DNA of 64,000 nt, from positions 11,709,001 to 11,773,000 of the forward strand of contig NC_060026.1 in assembly GCF_021134715.1 (NCBI RefSeq), written 5' to 3'. Position 1 is the stretch's first letter, and the number at the start of each line of letters is the position of its first letter. The notes beneath the pieces were generated by a model. That model was not told where the DNA came from. It ran no database searches and was given only the letters and a program-made list of their open reading frames with translations. Both the position numbers and the translations under genes were made by a program. This document shows, one piece after another, positions 1-10,592 of the stretch. Origin of the DNA: Daphnia pulex (Eukaryota > Arthropoda > Branchiopoda > Diplostraca > Daphniidae).

Positions 1-1147
1 ACTTTGTTTGTGTGTTAAAAAAAATTTATTAATTGGCAATTTGACTTTTACTTTTTTCAAAAAAAGAAATTTCTTTGATGGAATGTTTCGGCTGTTTTCC
101 TTCAGACAATATATAGAATTTTGCATTCAAACATGTTTTTGGCGTTTTTTTTTGGTTCAAAAACTATGGTTTATCGTTAGAGCTCCAATTTGTTTTGTGC
201 CATTTAAGCCAAACTGATTATTATTCATGGAATAGTCTAATCATTTTTATTTCTTAGTAAGAATTTGTTCTCTTTACGTTTTAACCAATCGTTAAATCTT
301 GTCCCTCCCATTGCATTGCTGAACTATGGACGATTTTTTGATAGTCTATTATGTTTAGTAAGGATGGACGGACCAAAAAGCTGCTGCAAGCTGAGGTCTC
401 GAACCTCAAGAATCCGCCCAAATACAAACACGACCCAAAACTTTGTCTAGTGTAGTGTACAGATTAAAAAAAGGTGTTGTGTATTTCGTTTCTCTTTAAA
501 AAATGAAATATTGATTGGCAAATATAGACAAGGAATCAACACAATTTAATTCATTTTAAAAAATAAAATAGAAATTGTGCGGAATTGTGACGTCACTTTT
601 AAATCGGCCGGATGTTATGTAGATCCATCACGTTGAATGGATGAAATGTGAACTATCGACGACGACATTTACTATACGCTGGTTATTTGACTGAATGCTT
701 GTCTGGGCTCGTCTGGGCTCGATAGAAAAGCAAGCTTATCAGCTCACCGCGAAGGGATAGTCGTAAGCCAGTTGAAAACTGTCTTAAATTGTCTTGACTG
801 GATGTCGTGATTATTTCTAGCATTAATTTCAAATGTAGCTTCGAAAACAATTATACTTGTCAAACGATTGACCTTGTGTACTTTACTTGATAAGATTGAA
901 TAACGCTTCGCTTATCAATTATTCGAATATTCGTTAGGCTCAATTAATGAGATTTTCTATTTCGATTCAGTTGGAAACTTCATTCACCTTGAAAGCTCAG
1001 CGTCTGTGTGGTTCACTCAATGAGAATCAATTGCTTTCCACATGACTCTACACGACATTTTGGCTGAATTAACAGTTCCGCAGCAGCCGTATTCTCAGAA
1101 AATGAAATGAACGTGACGTCAAAAGGCATAGTGCATTTGTTGCTTAC
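1..1147. other. AT-rich 5' flank, no supported gene
   Basis: No gene can be supported. Short ORFs at 8-217 and 265-450 look like chance. A short open frame at about 360-450 is described separately. Two adjacent copies of a 10-bp unit (gtctgggctc) lie near 701-720. The 3' part is the upstream region of the receptor pseudogene. Confidence 0.6.
360..450 (+). other. possible orphan terminal exon
   Basis: After a plausible acceptor (tttagtaag) one frame reads KDGRTKKLLQAEVSNLKNPP and continues for 14 more residues to a TAG stop at about 448-450. The lysine-rich, helical composition looks coding and unlike the surrounding AT-rich DNA. No upstream exons can be seen because the window starts here. 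I do not recognise the family; it may equally be a retrocopy fragment. Confidence 0.25.
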
Positions 1148-1154
1148 TATAAAA
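1148..1154 (+). promoter_or_regulatory. TATA box of receptor pseudogene
   Basis: TATAAAA lies 73 nt before the ATG at 1227, leaving room for a start site near 1180 and a short leader. It is the relic promoter of the ionotropic receptor locus. Confidence 0.55.
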
Positions 1155-1226
1155 CCCAGTTGGAATAGAGCTAGACGAACCATTAACAAACTGTGAACGT
1201 TTCCAACATCTTATAGGTATTAGACC

Positions 1227-3549
1227 ATGTCTTTGCTTCGTTTTTTAATGATTTTGTTGTTGCTGGCCAATAACTTCTCCCCAATGACTGCCAATTCTTT
1301 GCCGACTCTGAATAAGAAAAGCACGGGCCTGAACGGCGTCCATTTGAAGTTAGGAGCCATTCATGTAAGTTGGTTGTCTTTTAGTCATTACGAGTTGATG
1401 ACTAATTACTTGATTTATTTTTCTGTGCCTGGCAAGATGCCACCCTTTGATGTATTGACTTTGCGTCCAGACGGGAACTACACTCACACTGGCAGCAGCA
1501 AAGTGCTGTATGATTGGGTCGCAGAAAAGCTCAATTTTACGTATGATTTCATCTTTGTTTACTCAGAATTCATTTATGTTTTTTAGACTGACAGATTTTT
1601 ATTGCCCATTTTTATTTTCTGGGTTTCACATAAATTTACGTCTAGGTTTTCTTATTATTTTGTACCTAATAAATTAATTAAAGCCAGGTACGGAAACATT
1701 AGCGACATTGCAACAATTATTATCCTTTTCATCGACAAAGTGAGCTATAGTAACTGATGACACGTAGCTGGTTTAAAATTAAGCAAAACACCCCAACATT
1801 TATATCTTATACAACTCTTCTATTATAGGAAATTGACTTGTCGGCTATGGGTATGATCGCAACTCCCGATAGAAAAAAGCTGGTGGACTTGGTGTACGCG
1901 ATTTGGACGGAAGCGTACGTTATGGTGGTGCCTGCACCAGGCGAAGAGCCTCGACTCTTTGCGTTCATTCTGCCATTTCAGTCCACGGTATTCAAATAGT
2001 TCATTTGTACATTGTGTGGCGAACATTTTTAAGTGTACCCCAAATCTTTTAATTTTCCGAATTTTGTGGTTGTCTTCCCACCGCCATAGGTGTGGCTACT
2101 CATCTTAATTACTATGATCACCATGGTAGCCATAATGTAATCGTTCTCAAAAATTTACTTGAAATTCTTCGCAAAAGTCAACGCTGGCCATAATAATCTC
2201 CATCCGATTACTAGCAGAGAGGAAACCTCATTCAGGTGGATCATTCATTATGCCATATACATAATCAACACCATGACAAATCAAGGTATTTAATTGCGTA
2301 TTAGCTTACATTATTACTGCGGTGCATGTTTTTAATTTTATTCCTTTTAAATATAGGGGGAGGAATCGCAATCGCTCGGCTCTCGTTTCGCATTCTTGTC
2401 GGGGCGTGGCTGTTGATCGCCATGGTCTTGGTCAACAGTTATTCGGGCACTGTCATTTCTTACTTGCCAGTTCCGAAAATGAAACAACCCATCAACAATT
2501 TAGAGGATCTAGCCAGAAGTGAAGATGTTGGGCTCATATTACTGGCAAGACTAGGCCATTTCTTGAGTATCCTTATACCATTTTGCTAAGCGTCGGCGTT
2601 TGTGGAAACAACGAAAACTTTGTGTCAACTTTCCAAGGATGCCGAAACCGGTGTACTCAAAGTTCTTGGTGACCAAGTTCGGAGCAACCCAGATCGAATA
2701 GCTAGCAGCGTACCGAAACTTTACAGTCGTTTAGAATCTGGGAATTTCGCTTTTCCATTCGTGAGTTTTCATCGTATAAATAGTATAGGAATTTGCATAC
2801 GATTCTAAAAATTCTAATCTTCGTTTCCAGTTAAAAACATTTTGCCAAAATTTTGTATTGTACGATTTAAAAAAAGATGGCAAGTGTCGTTTTAAATTCA
2901 CGGATCCTATCAACATTTTCGGACTTTGGTCTCTGCCTATTCAAAAGGACAGCAAATCCGTACGAAACTTTTAGCTTAAAATTTTACTGTTAGCTAATAA
3001 CCGCTAATAACAGCTCACGCGGTGCTAGGCTAAAAAATCAAACCTTTTATCATGCTGCAAATACCTCAAAATTTGTCATCTCAAAATAATTCCCCTTTTT
3101 TTTAGCAGATATCACCTTTTATTTTCCAAGCTATAGGTCGTTTTCTTATCTTGCTTGAAAAAATAAACCTTAAAACTAGCTAGAATTCCCCCCCCCCCTT
3201 AAATATATTTCCTAACTGTAAGCTAATTCCACTATGGAAATTTTAATCTAGGGTTTCACTCCACTTTTTTTAGCAGATTTCAGCTTTTATTTTCCAAGCT
3301 AGGGTGTTTTCTGATCTTGCTTGAAATAATTAACCTTAAAATCAGCTAGAAATTTTCCCCCCTAATATATATGGGCGTTGTCACGCGAAGTTCCCATTCA
3401 ATTAGCTGACCTGATGGGAGCCTTCTTCATGTTGGGCATCATTTTCACATTTCTTCATTTTGGCTTTCCTCGTCGAAATCATTTTTAACTACAGGGACCT
3501 CAGATCTCGACGCAAGAAAACTACTGTGCAAAAGCAAAACAGTCAATAG
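1227..3549 (+). pseudogene. ionotropic (glutamate-like) receptor pseudogene
   Basis: The relic of a chemosensory-type ionotropic receptor, a ligand-gated channel of the plasma membrane. A signal peptide (MSLLRFLMILLLLANN) opens exon 1 (1227-1364). Next come the ligand-binding lobe (MPPFDVLTLRPDGNYTHTGS from 1437; APGEEPRLFAFILPFQ before 1995), TM1 (VWLLILITMITMVAIM, 2090-2137), a pore/TM2 segment with [13 protein letters not shown] (about 2358-2590), second-lobe pieces (2593-2760, 2831-2970) and TM3 (about 3390-3480). Lesions are visible: an in-frame TAA at 2138-2140 just after TM1 with homology continuing behind it, a stop near 2587, a TAG near 2971, and a one-base shift near 3460 that moves the FLVEIIFNYRDL tail into another frame. 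Intron 1 (72 nt) is open and a multiple of three. Family assignment is from the conserved S1-TM-S2 order. No single reading rescues all lesions. Confidence 0.75.
3095..3365 (+). repeat. tandem ~100-bp repeat inside the receptor pseudogene
   Basis: A unit beginning ttttagcagat and running through ttttattttccaagcta and cttgcttgaaa to a C tract occurs at about 3101-3200 and again at about 3270-3362, in the same orientation. Each unit ends in a run of C. It occupies the stretch before the last receptor segment. Confidence 0.7.
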
Positions 3550-3699
3550 AAAGAATTGCTAATTAAGTAGGACAGGCTCTTACCCAAGCTTTGTCATGTA
3601 TAGCCCTAAGAAATATATAATGTTTTGTTAGTTCGCTTGCTTATCGCCGAAACCTAGGCCTATAATTCCTTATAGTTGTAACTGGTTGTAAGCTCCAGT

Positions 3700-5150
3700 C
3701 AAACATTGGCGTACCAGCACCAGCTCCACGTTTAGTATCAGCCCCAGCTCCGCCTCCAGCATTATCTCAAGCTCAGTGTCCAGAGCCAACTTAAGCTCTA
3801 CAGGAGCCACCTCTACAGGAGTCACGAGCCAACAGCAGATGCAGCGGCTCCATCCAAGCCGGCAGTTGGTCAAGGCAATGGAGCAGCGACTCCAAGAAAC
3901 CTCCCGACCATGCCAAGTGAGGAGGCAACAGCAGCAGCGGCAGCGGCTCCAACCAAGCCAGCAATCGGCCCAGTCAACGAAAGTGAAGACGAGTGGAAGG
4001 TAGCCGTGCAGCGGCTCTAAGAACTCGCTAAACCCAGCCGGTCGAAGAGGACGAGCTCCTAATCTACCGGATAAGTTTGTGTGACTCGTCGAAAGACTCC
4101 ATATCTACGGACGAAGACCAACGCGGATTCAACCGGGAATGGGAACGGAATTCAGCCTTCGTCGCAGCTTACACCAGAGCAGAAGAGGCTAGAGTTTCTT
4201 GAGGCCGCTTCAACGCGCGACCAGGCCTGTGCTGGAGCAGGAAGTACACCAGGGGGAGAGATACCAGGTCGGCGTAAGAATATTAATACCAACATTGTAT
4301 TCTTTGGAGATGGAAGCGATAAAAGCTGTAAAATACATTTGGTAAAAATAAACATGCATCCGCGTTCTATCCTTCTTCAAAAAAAACCTTTCTTGTATAA
4401 GGAGTCCGAGTAATCGGTGTATTCAACAACAAAAAAAACTTTCTTGCATATGGAGCCTGAGAAATCGGTGTCTACAAAAAAACCTTTTGTTTGGCCTCAG
4501 TATATGGAACCACCGCACTTGGCGCGAGACCTATAGAGGGCACTCAACAGTAACCCAAGACGAACTGAATGCTGCGGTTGCAGACCAGGCGGAATGCGAC
4601 GCGAAGACTGACATTACGTTCCAACGCAAGACGAAATATTAACCGCCAAAGCAATCATCAAGTTGAAACGCCAGAAATGGCTAGACACGTTGAAGAAAAA
4701 AGAAAAAGAAGAAAAGAAATAGGAGCAAAGAGAAGAGGACAGAGGCAAAATAATCCTAGCCTCATCCAACAACAAGCAATGAATCAGGCAGCGACACAAC
4801 AACTCGTGACATAATCGCGCAGGTGATCGCCACCATACCGATCACTCCAGCACCAGTGGTAAACCGTAATCGCAGCAGCTCCGTCACACAATCAATGAAA
4901 TTGTCACAGAGACAAATTAAACACTTCAAGGGGGAAATTTTGGAATGGACCCAATTTTGGGAATCTTCAATGCAACGGTTCACTCCTCAACCCTCACCAA
5001 CGTCCAAAAGTTTGATTATCTCAAAGAGTATTTGAAAGGCGTAGCCTATTTAATTGTTAATAATCTTGAGTTAACAGGTCAAACCCAACACCTGGAAGTT
5101 CAGTTCCGGATCCCGAACGTACCGGCCAACAAAACCAAAAAACTATAATT
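3700..5150 (+). mobile_element. BEL/Pao-type retrotransposon gag remnant
   Basis: Pieces of one gag-like protein lie in several frames. They are an Ala/Pro-rich stretch (AAAPSKPAVGQGNGAATP) and ESEDEWKVAVQRL near 3840-4015; DEDQRGFNREWERNSAFVAA near 4110-4170; TAKAIIKLKRQKWLDTLKKK near 4640-4700; and the gag core LSQRQIKHFKGEILEWTQFW joining IFNATVHSSTLTNVQKFDYL and KEYLKGVAYLIVNNLELTGQ (4900-5085). The last block resembles the DUF1759 gag domain of Pao/BEL elements. Frame changes near 4980 and stops throughout show it is dead. No protease, reverse transcriptase, integrase or LTR was found. Family call is from pattern recognition, not a search. Confidence 0.65.
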
Positions 5151-5239
5151 ATTAATAAAGAAAAATCCTTCTACAGAAGCATTCAAAAGATAACAGAGAA
5201 AGAGTCTTAGTCTAAGACTAAGTCTCATATGACTTACAG

Positions 5240-5880
5240 ATAGTGACTTACGGGTGTCCTATTTCTTGAAAAACTCTAACTTCACAATAATGGGAAAGTT
5301 TGACTCAAGTGTCACGTTTGATGGCGGTTTCATTCCAATTTTAAAAGCCTTTGAAAAGTCATCACTTGAGACACTTTCCGTAGCCTATTTCCGTGATGTC
5401 AACATTCAAGTAGTCTTTCAGCTTTGCCCAAACCTTCAAATAATGACCTCTTTGAGAATTCTTATCATTTCACTGCAAAATTCGATAGAGGATGGGTAGA
5501 GACTGATCCTCAAATATTGATGCATCTGGAGAAGTTTACACTGTCAGGTGATTGTATTCTAAGAGAACATTTGATTTCGTTGTTGTCTTCGCCTACATTA
5601 GTGAAAATAGACATTATAATGATGTACTATGCTCAACGACAACATACTACACATTGTTGTTAGAATTCACAAATTCAATTGTCTTAAACAGTTAAACATT
5701 TGCAGATGCCACAGCGTGACCGACAAAGGAATAGATGTATTCATGAATGCTAATAACTCGCTCTTAAGGAGATCTCGATTTATTGGTGTGTTTTGGAAAG
5801 TAATTTTGAATGTTGGGAGAAACTAGCTAAAGAGAAAATTTGGCAGTTCTCCATTTACTTTTGAGAAAAGGCTTAGATAT
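5240..5880 (+). pseudogene. leucine-rich-repeat (F-box/AMN1-like) gene fragment, frameshifted
   Basis: Three overlapping frames carry consecutive parts of one LRR protein: 5254-5450 (LETLSVAYFRDVNIQVVFQL, CPNLQ), 5450-5640 (FDRGWVETDPQILMHLEKFT, LSGDCILREHLISLLSSP) and 5640-5790 (FNCLKQLNICRCHSVTDKGI). The motif LKQLNxxxCxxVTDKGI is typical of cysteine-containing LRRs that bind substrates in SCF ubiquitin ligases. Frames change near 5440 and 5640, so the gene is broken or contains unseen micro-introns. There is no N-terminal F-box in view; the BEL remnant sits directly upstream. Confidence 0.6.
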
Positions 5881-6159
5881 TTCCCTATTTTTCCCATACT
5901 TTAATTTAGTCATGACCTTTGCTGAACTGTGTCACTTTGTCTTTTATTTTTGCCATGACGACAATGCTTTCTTTCCGTTTTACAACTAATCTGCTATGTA
6001 GTCCCAATGACCAGTAATAAAATCAGAACCTAGATTTATACCGATTATTTGTTTTACTAAAATTTGCAGGAAATCACAGCTTTAGCCTGAATTATTTATC
6101 TGGTTGACTATACGATAATGTTACTTTTTATTTGCATTCGACATGATAGTCTGTTTTCA

Positions 6160-6345
6160 AAAACAGGTTGTGCTGGGCAATGTGTGGTGTGTGTGTCTGA
6201 ACTGTAGGCCGGATGGATGATGATGAGGTTGACGCCATATTGTGGCATTGGCTTGGCTCTTCGGCGTGTAGGAGAAAGGCGAGTCGGGTGATGTCGGTCT
6301 ACTATTACCGGAGCTACCGGAGTGATTGGTTCTTCTTTTTCTAAG
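6160..6345 (-). other. exon-like GC-richer segment (possible 3' exon)
   Basis: On the minus strand a plausible acceptor (tttacctgcaag at about 6357-6346) precedes an open frame of about 60 residues to a stop at 6157, with KRRTNHSGSSGNSRPTSPDS and HHHPSGLQFRHTHHTLPST. GC content and codon use differ from the AT-rich flanks, as in a real Ser/Pro/His-rich C-terminal exon. No upstream exon was found on the minus strand within several kb, so it may be an orphaned duplicate. Function unknown. Confidence 0.3.
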
Positions 6346-6751
6346 TATCTTGCAGGTAAAATACATTATGATAAATGTCAAGTATTTAAAAATTACCAGT
6401 TTTATCCCAGATTCATACCCAACAACCCAAGTTCTAGTTTTCCTGATCCGAATGTAAAAAGTATGAAAAAAAGTTAAAACCAAATAAAGAATTCATAAGT
6501 TGATTGATATTTTTTATTCCAAGTGTCAGTTTTGTCGTGATCCCAGAACACTTGTCATTATCTACACTTGTCTTCAATAAGAAGTGGGAAAATAGCAAAT
6601 TGTGATGGTTCACTGGGGAAATGGATTTTGAAAATGTTACATGCAATACAATTGATGGGCCAAAGAGAAAACACCATAGAGGCTTATACAGATCATTAAT
6701 GTGCTGTGTGTTTCATCAAAATTTAACTTAGAAGAAAATTTTTGATTTGCC

Positions 6752-8006
6752 CCCAGCTAAAAAAGAACTTCAGTTTAACTGTAGTTTAACTATAGTTTCC
6801 ATTACTAGAGTAATTTGGCCGCAAAACTATAGTTTTTTTAGTTAAATAACTGTAGTTTTTCTTTAAAAAAAATGCAGTTTTATTACTACCATTGATAAAA
6901 AACTTCGACAAAAAAAGATTCGACGTGGGCCAGGATCGAACCTTCAATTCTGGAGTTGGCAACTCATCTCGCTAACCACTAGACCAATTGACTTATTCAA
7001 TTGGTAGACATCTATGAAGTAGGTTATGATTTTTGTTTTCTATAACCTATGGACTTGGAAAGTTTTCTAGTCTTTGTTAGTTTAGAAAACAGGAGTAAGA
7101 AGGTAGCGGGCGTGTTTGTCGAAAACACTCACAAATACAATTATAGTACTTAGACTTAACATTATAGGTTAGACTACTTACGTTTTAAGAAATTGGTAAA
7201 ATTATAAGCAAGGGGAGATACATAAAAATATTTCAAGTTGGAAAATGTGATGTATGGCTAAGTGCAAATGAAAATTGATCTACTTGACTAAATAGGCCTA
7301 AAGTGGTTAATGGATATACTATAAACTATTAAATAGACTTTAAATAATTCTGTACCGCTGCTGCATATAGAGAAAAACTAAACTTGTCAAGTCAAGAAAC
7401 ATTAATCTCGTTAATTTTATGAAGATTATTGTCCCAGAATCATTTCGGGAACGGGTTTTTTTAATGAGTTAGTCATTTGTCCCAAATAATTGTAGATTTG
7501 AAATGGATTAAATGTGTTCCTGCTGTATAAAATTTAATAATTTTTTTTTCACTGTCAATTTTATAACTGCCAAGTCATATGTGTATGTGAACAATTCCTA
7601 TTAAATGTATTGTTCACGTACAATTTCATATTCGTTTAACTATTTTTATAAATCAAACAACTGTTTAAACTGCAGTATTACAGATATATAGTAATTAAAA
7701 CTGGAGTAAATTTTGCTGAACTGCAGTTTTTAAAATTTATACTACAGTAAACTAAACATAGTAATAAAAAACTAAAATACATTTTGCTGAACTGCAGTTT
7801 TTAAAATTTATACTACAGTTTAATAAAAAAAACTGCAGTTGTTTTAATTTTGGAAAAACAGACTTGGTAAAACTACAGTTTTACAAGGATAAACTACAGT
7901 AAAATAAATATAGTAATGGAAAACTAAAGTAAATGTAGAATAACTACATTTTTTTTGCAAAATACTGCAGTTTTCGGCAAAATACTGCAGTTCTTTTTCA
8001 GCTGGG
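6752..8006. mobile_element. 1.25-kb non-autonomous TIR element with palindromic subrepeats
   Basis: The left end cccagctaaaaaagaactt and the right end, read as reverse complement (cccagctgaaaaagaactg), match over about 22 of 25 bases, so the unit has terminal inverted repeats. Subterminal regions are packed with copies of the near-palindrome aactgcagtt / ctgtagttt on both sides (6770-6880 and 7660-7990). A tRNA-like segment is inside (6928-6990, minus). No transposase frame is present. A possible 2-bp duplication (cc) flanks it. Superfamily not assigned. Confidence 0.65.
6928..6990 (-). other. degenerate tRNA-like sequence (Gly-GCC-like)
   Basis: The minus strand has an A-box-like TGGTCTAGTGGTTAGCGAG (6986-6968), an anticodon-like hairpin with loop TTGCCAA, and a B-box-like GGTTCGATCC (6942-6933). 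Acceptor and T stems do not pair, so it is not a working tRNA gene. It is better read as the tRNA-derived head of a SINE-like sequence carried by the surrounding element. Confidence 0.5.
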
Positions 8007-8219
8007 CCACTTTGAAAGGAAGACACACTGAAAACTTCTTCATAATCGTCATTGATGAAAAAATTGTTTTGGTCAGAAATCTATTCTAAATTTTGTTGAA
8101 AACAAAGACAAGGGGAAAGTTGGCTATCATTTTTAGTTGGAGTAAATTCAATCCGAATTTGTTCTAGTGGAGATGTTAGCAGACCAAGTTCCTCTAGTTG
8201 TGCATTTACGGCAGCCATT

Positions 8220-8700
8220 AAATGCATTATGATTTTTTATATGTAATAAAAAGCAGTTGCCGAGGAATCACAAGATATTCCACTAATGGAAATGTAAACA
8301 GTTTTGTCTTCATACTGAATGCCGCGCCTGCATAAATCAGCAACTTCTTCTTTGAAGGCACAGAGGAACTGGTTCACGGCACCGGGTTTACCTGGTCCAT
8401 GATAAATGCCGCCAAAATACGTTATACCACCCTAGAGAAAAATAATTAACGTGGATTTATTTTGATCAATTTACATAGAGGTAGTAAAATCGATTAAAAA
8501 TGCTAATTACTACCAAGAATTCTAAAAAGAATCGGTCAGAATTCTGATGTTATACTCTTTCTCATTGGAATTCCATCCACGTTGAGTAAAAGCTTCAACT
8601 CAAGAGGGATTTGTATTCCTTTCGACTCTAACACTGTAGGGGGCTGCCTCTACACCAAAATGGTAGTATTTTCCTGGTGAAACATCAATAAACAGGTGTT
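8220..8700 (-). pseudogene. transposase-domain-like protein remnant
   Basis: The minus strand shows pieces in order: FIDVSPGKYYHFGVEAAPYS (about 8690-8640), IPLELKLLLNVDGIPMRKS (about 8610-8560) and, after a plausible intron, GGITYFGGIYHGPGKPGAVN then FLCAFKEEVADLCRRGIQYE and ISGISCDSSATAF (8431-8245). The order (gatekeeping YHFG, LLLNVDG, then CDxxAxAF) resembles the transposase-domain-containing proteins common in arthropod genomes. Stops interrupt both ends. Assignment is from memory of that family and uncertain. Confidence 0.4.
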
Positions 8701-9051
8701 TTCCTCGCTTGGAATGTAGTAGAGTACTCCCACAGAGTATTAGATCAGTTAATTCAGATTTGCTGTTCAGCAATTTTAGTAAACTTGAAACCTGTGTTGA
8801 GGAATGCGGGAGTCAATTGCCTAATTACGTAAACTGGCTCAAACAATTTCTTGTGAATCTGTCTTTTCTGTTGATGTATTATTACTGTTGATCAGCATCT
8901 TTTACAGTGTTGTTGTTCTCCCAGTATCCGGCATCGTCATTCTTGATTATTATCGTCGAATCTTTTTCCTCCAACAGGATAATTTCTACGTCGAATGAAA
9001 TGGTCCGTTTGTCACTTGCTGCTGCAAGAAACGGGTCGGTAGTTGATATAT

Positions 9052-9678
9052 ACTGAACCAATCATCGCAACATGTATTACGTTATTCAACGAGCTATTTT
9101 TAAGTATTAAAAAAAATGCCGAAGTCGAAGAAACTCCAAGTTCAGCCCGCTCAAGCACCGAACAAAGTTGCACCGAAGAATGGTTTAAAGCAGCCAAAAC
9201 CGACTCATCTGATTTCAATACCTGTACCACGATCACATCACTTGCTGGCAGTGATTCGTAGAATTCCATATTTTCCCCTATTGGGTCCACTCAAGACCAA
9301 AACGATGAAAACTGCGTACATTCAGATGCACCTTTTTCACTTGATTACATTGGGTTGGCATAAACTTTTGTGCGGCAAGGGGAAAGCGATTGCTACCGAC
9401 CAAAACATCGACAGCCAACTTCTGTTGCAAGAATTCAAGAAAGAGAACAGCAAAGCCGACCCGCTGTAGAATTCTTTCCAATTGCAATATCTGATAGTGA
9501 CATACAAAAATTCATTAACATACGCAACAATACTGCGCATCTGGATCTCAACGCAATAGACCAAACGTCGATGAATGACCTACCATCATTGGTACTTTTG
9601 AACCGCAGCGTCAATCAACCTTGTGTAGGAGTAGAAATACCAAACAATTATCAACCAAATGAAGGCCAGCAACTTTGA
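9052..9678 (+). pseudogene. unrecognised interrupted ORF
   Basis: One frame is open from about 9052 to 9678 except for a TAG at about 9259-9261 and a TAA at about 9361-9363. It reads NAEVEETPSSARSSTEQSC then SPIGSTQDQNDENCVHSDA and later FPIAISDSDIQKFINIRNNT. The acidic, Ser/Thr-rich composition looks coding, but the two in-frame stops and lack of a recognised domain suggest a relic. It may be part of the neighbouring mobile element on the opposite strand. Confidence 0.3.
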
Positions 9679-10592
9679 TGGCCTGGTGAAGTTTACCTTC
9701 ACTTTTACAACTGCGTTTAGTTTCAAAAAGGCCTTTGGTCTGTCGCAGATTGTATACGGAGTGATACTTGAGTTCCTAGCCGAGCCGATGCGGAATTTTT
9801 TAGGTACTGAAACTTAATCTGGCTAATATTACCATCTATGTCTTTGCAAACATGATAAAGTAAACAGCGTTTTCGATGTCAAAAGATCGCTCATCGTGTT
9901 ATGATCCAGAAATCTTGGAGAGGCTGGATTCAGGAAAAGGAATTTAAACGAAAGAGTCGACGTAAGATAACGTCGAGTGGACGATGGAGGGTGGTCAACG
10001 AGTGGAAAGAAAACGGGAAGTGCGGGGCACGACGGCAACAGGAACGGTCGAGGGAAGAGAGCTGTTGGACCTGGTCTATGGGCTGTACTGGGCCGAGCGT
10101 AACAATCGTTTCAAGTTAAACGCTCAGAACATCTCAAAAAGGACTTGGAAAAAAGGAAGATCGTTATGATTTACATATAATATCAGTAGTAACCTGTGAC
10201 AAAAACTGCATAATGTCTGTAAGTTTAACCAAAGATCATCAAGACCAATCGATACCAGTGCTATTCAACCAATAATTGGACAACAGGAAACTGATTAACT
10301 GAAGAATGTGCATTTTTTAACTTTTTCGCATAACTTAACTTAACATAATGTCTTTATCCAACATAAAATTAAACGTACTCCGTTTCATTGCAGTATTTTT
10401 ATTACTTAAATACAATATGATACAGCAAAAAATGTTACTATTAGTAGTGAGACATCGAATAATAAATAACGAAAGCAGATATTAGGAAAATATTGGAAAA
10501 TCATAACATACAAATCCGTTGTCTTCCGATTCCGCAAGATATTTATCGATGTAACAGGCAAACAATAATAAATTATTCGTCGTGAAAACATA
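9679..10592. other. no supported gene
   Basis: Short open stretches at 9901-10169 give basic, Arg/Trp-rich peptides in all frames without a recognisable domain. TTTATT at about 10397-10402, read on the minus strand as AATAAA, is a candidate polyadenylation signal for the peptide gene that ends at 10593. Confidence 0.5.
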
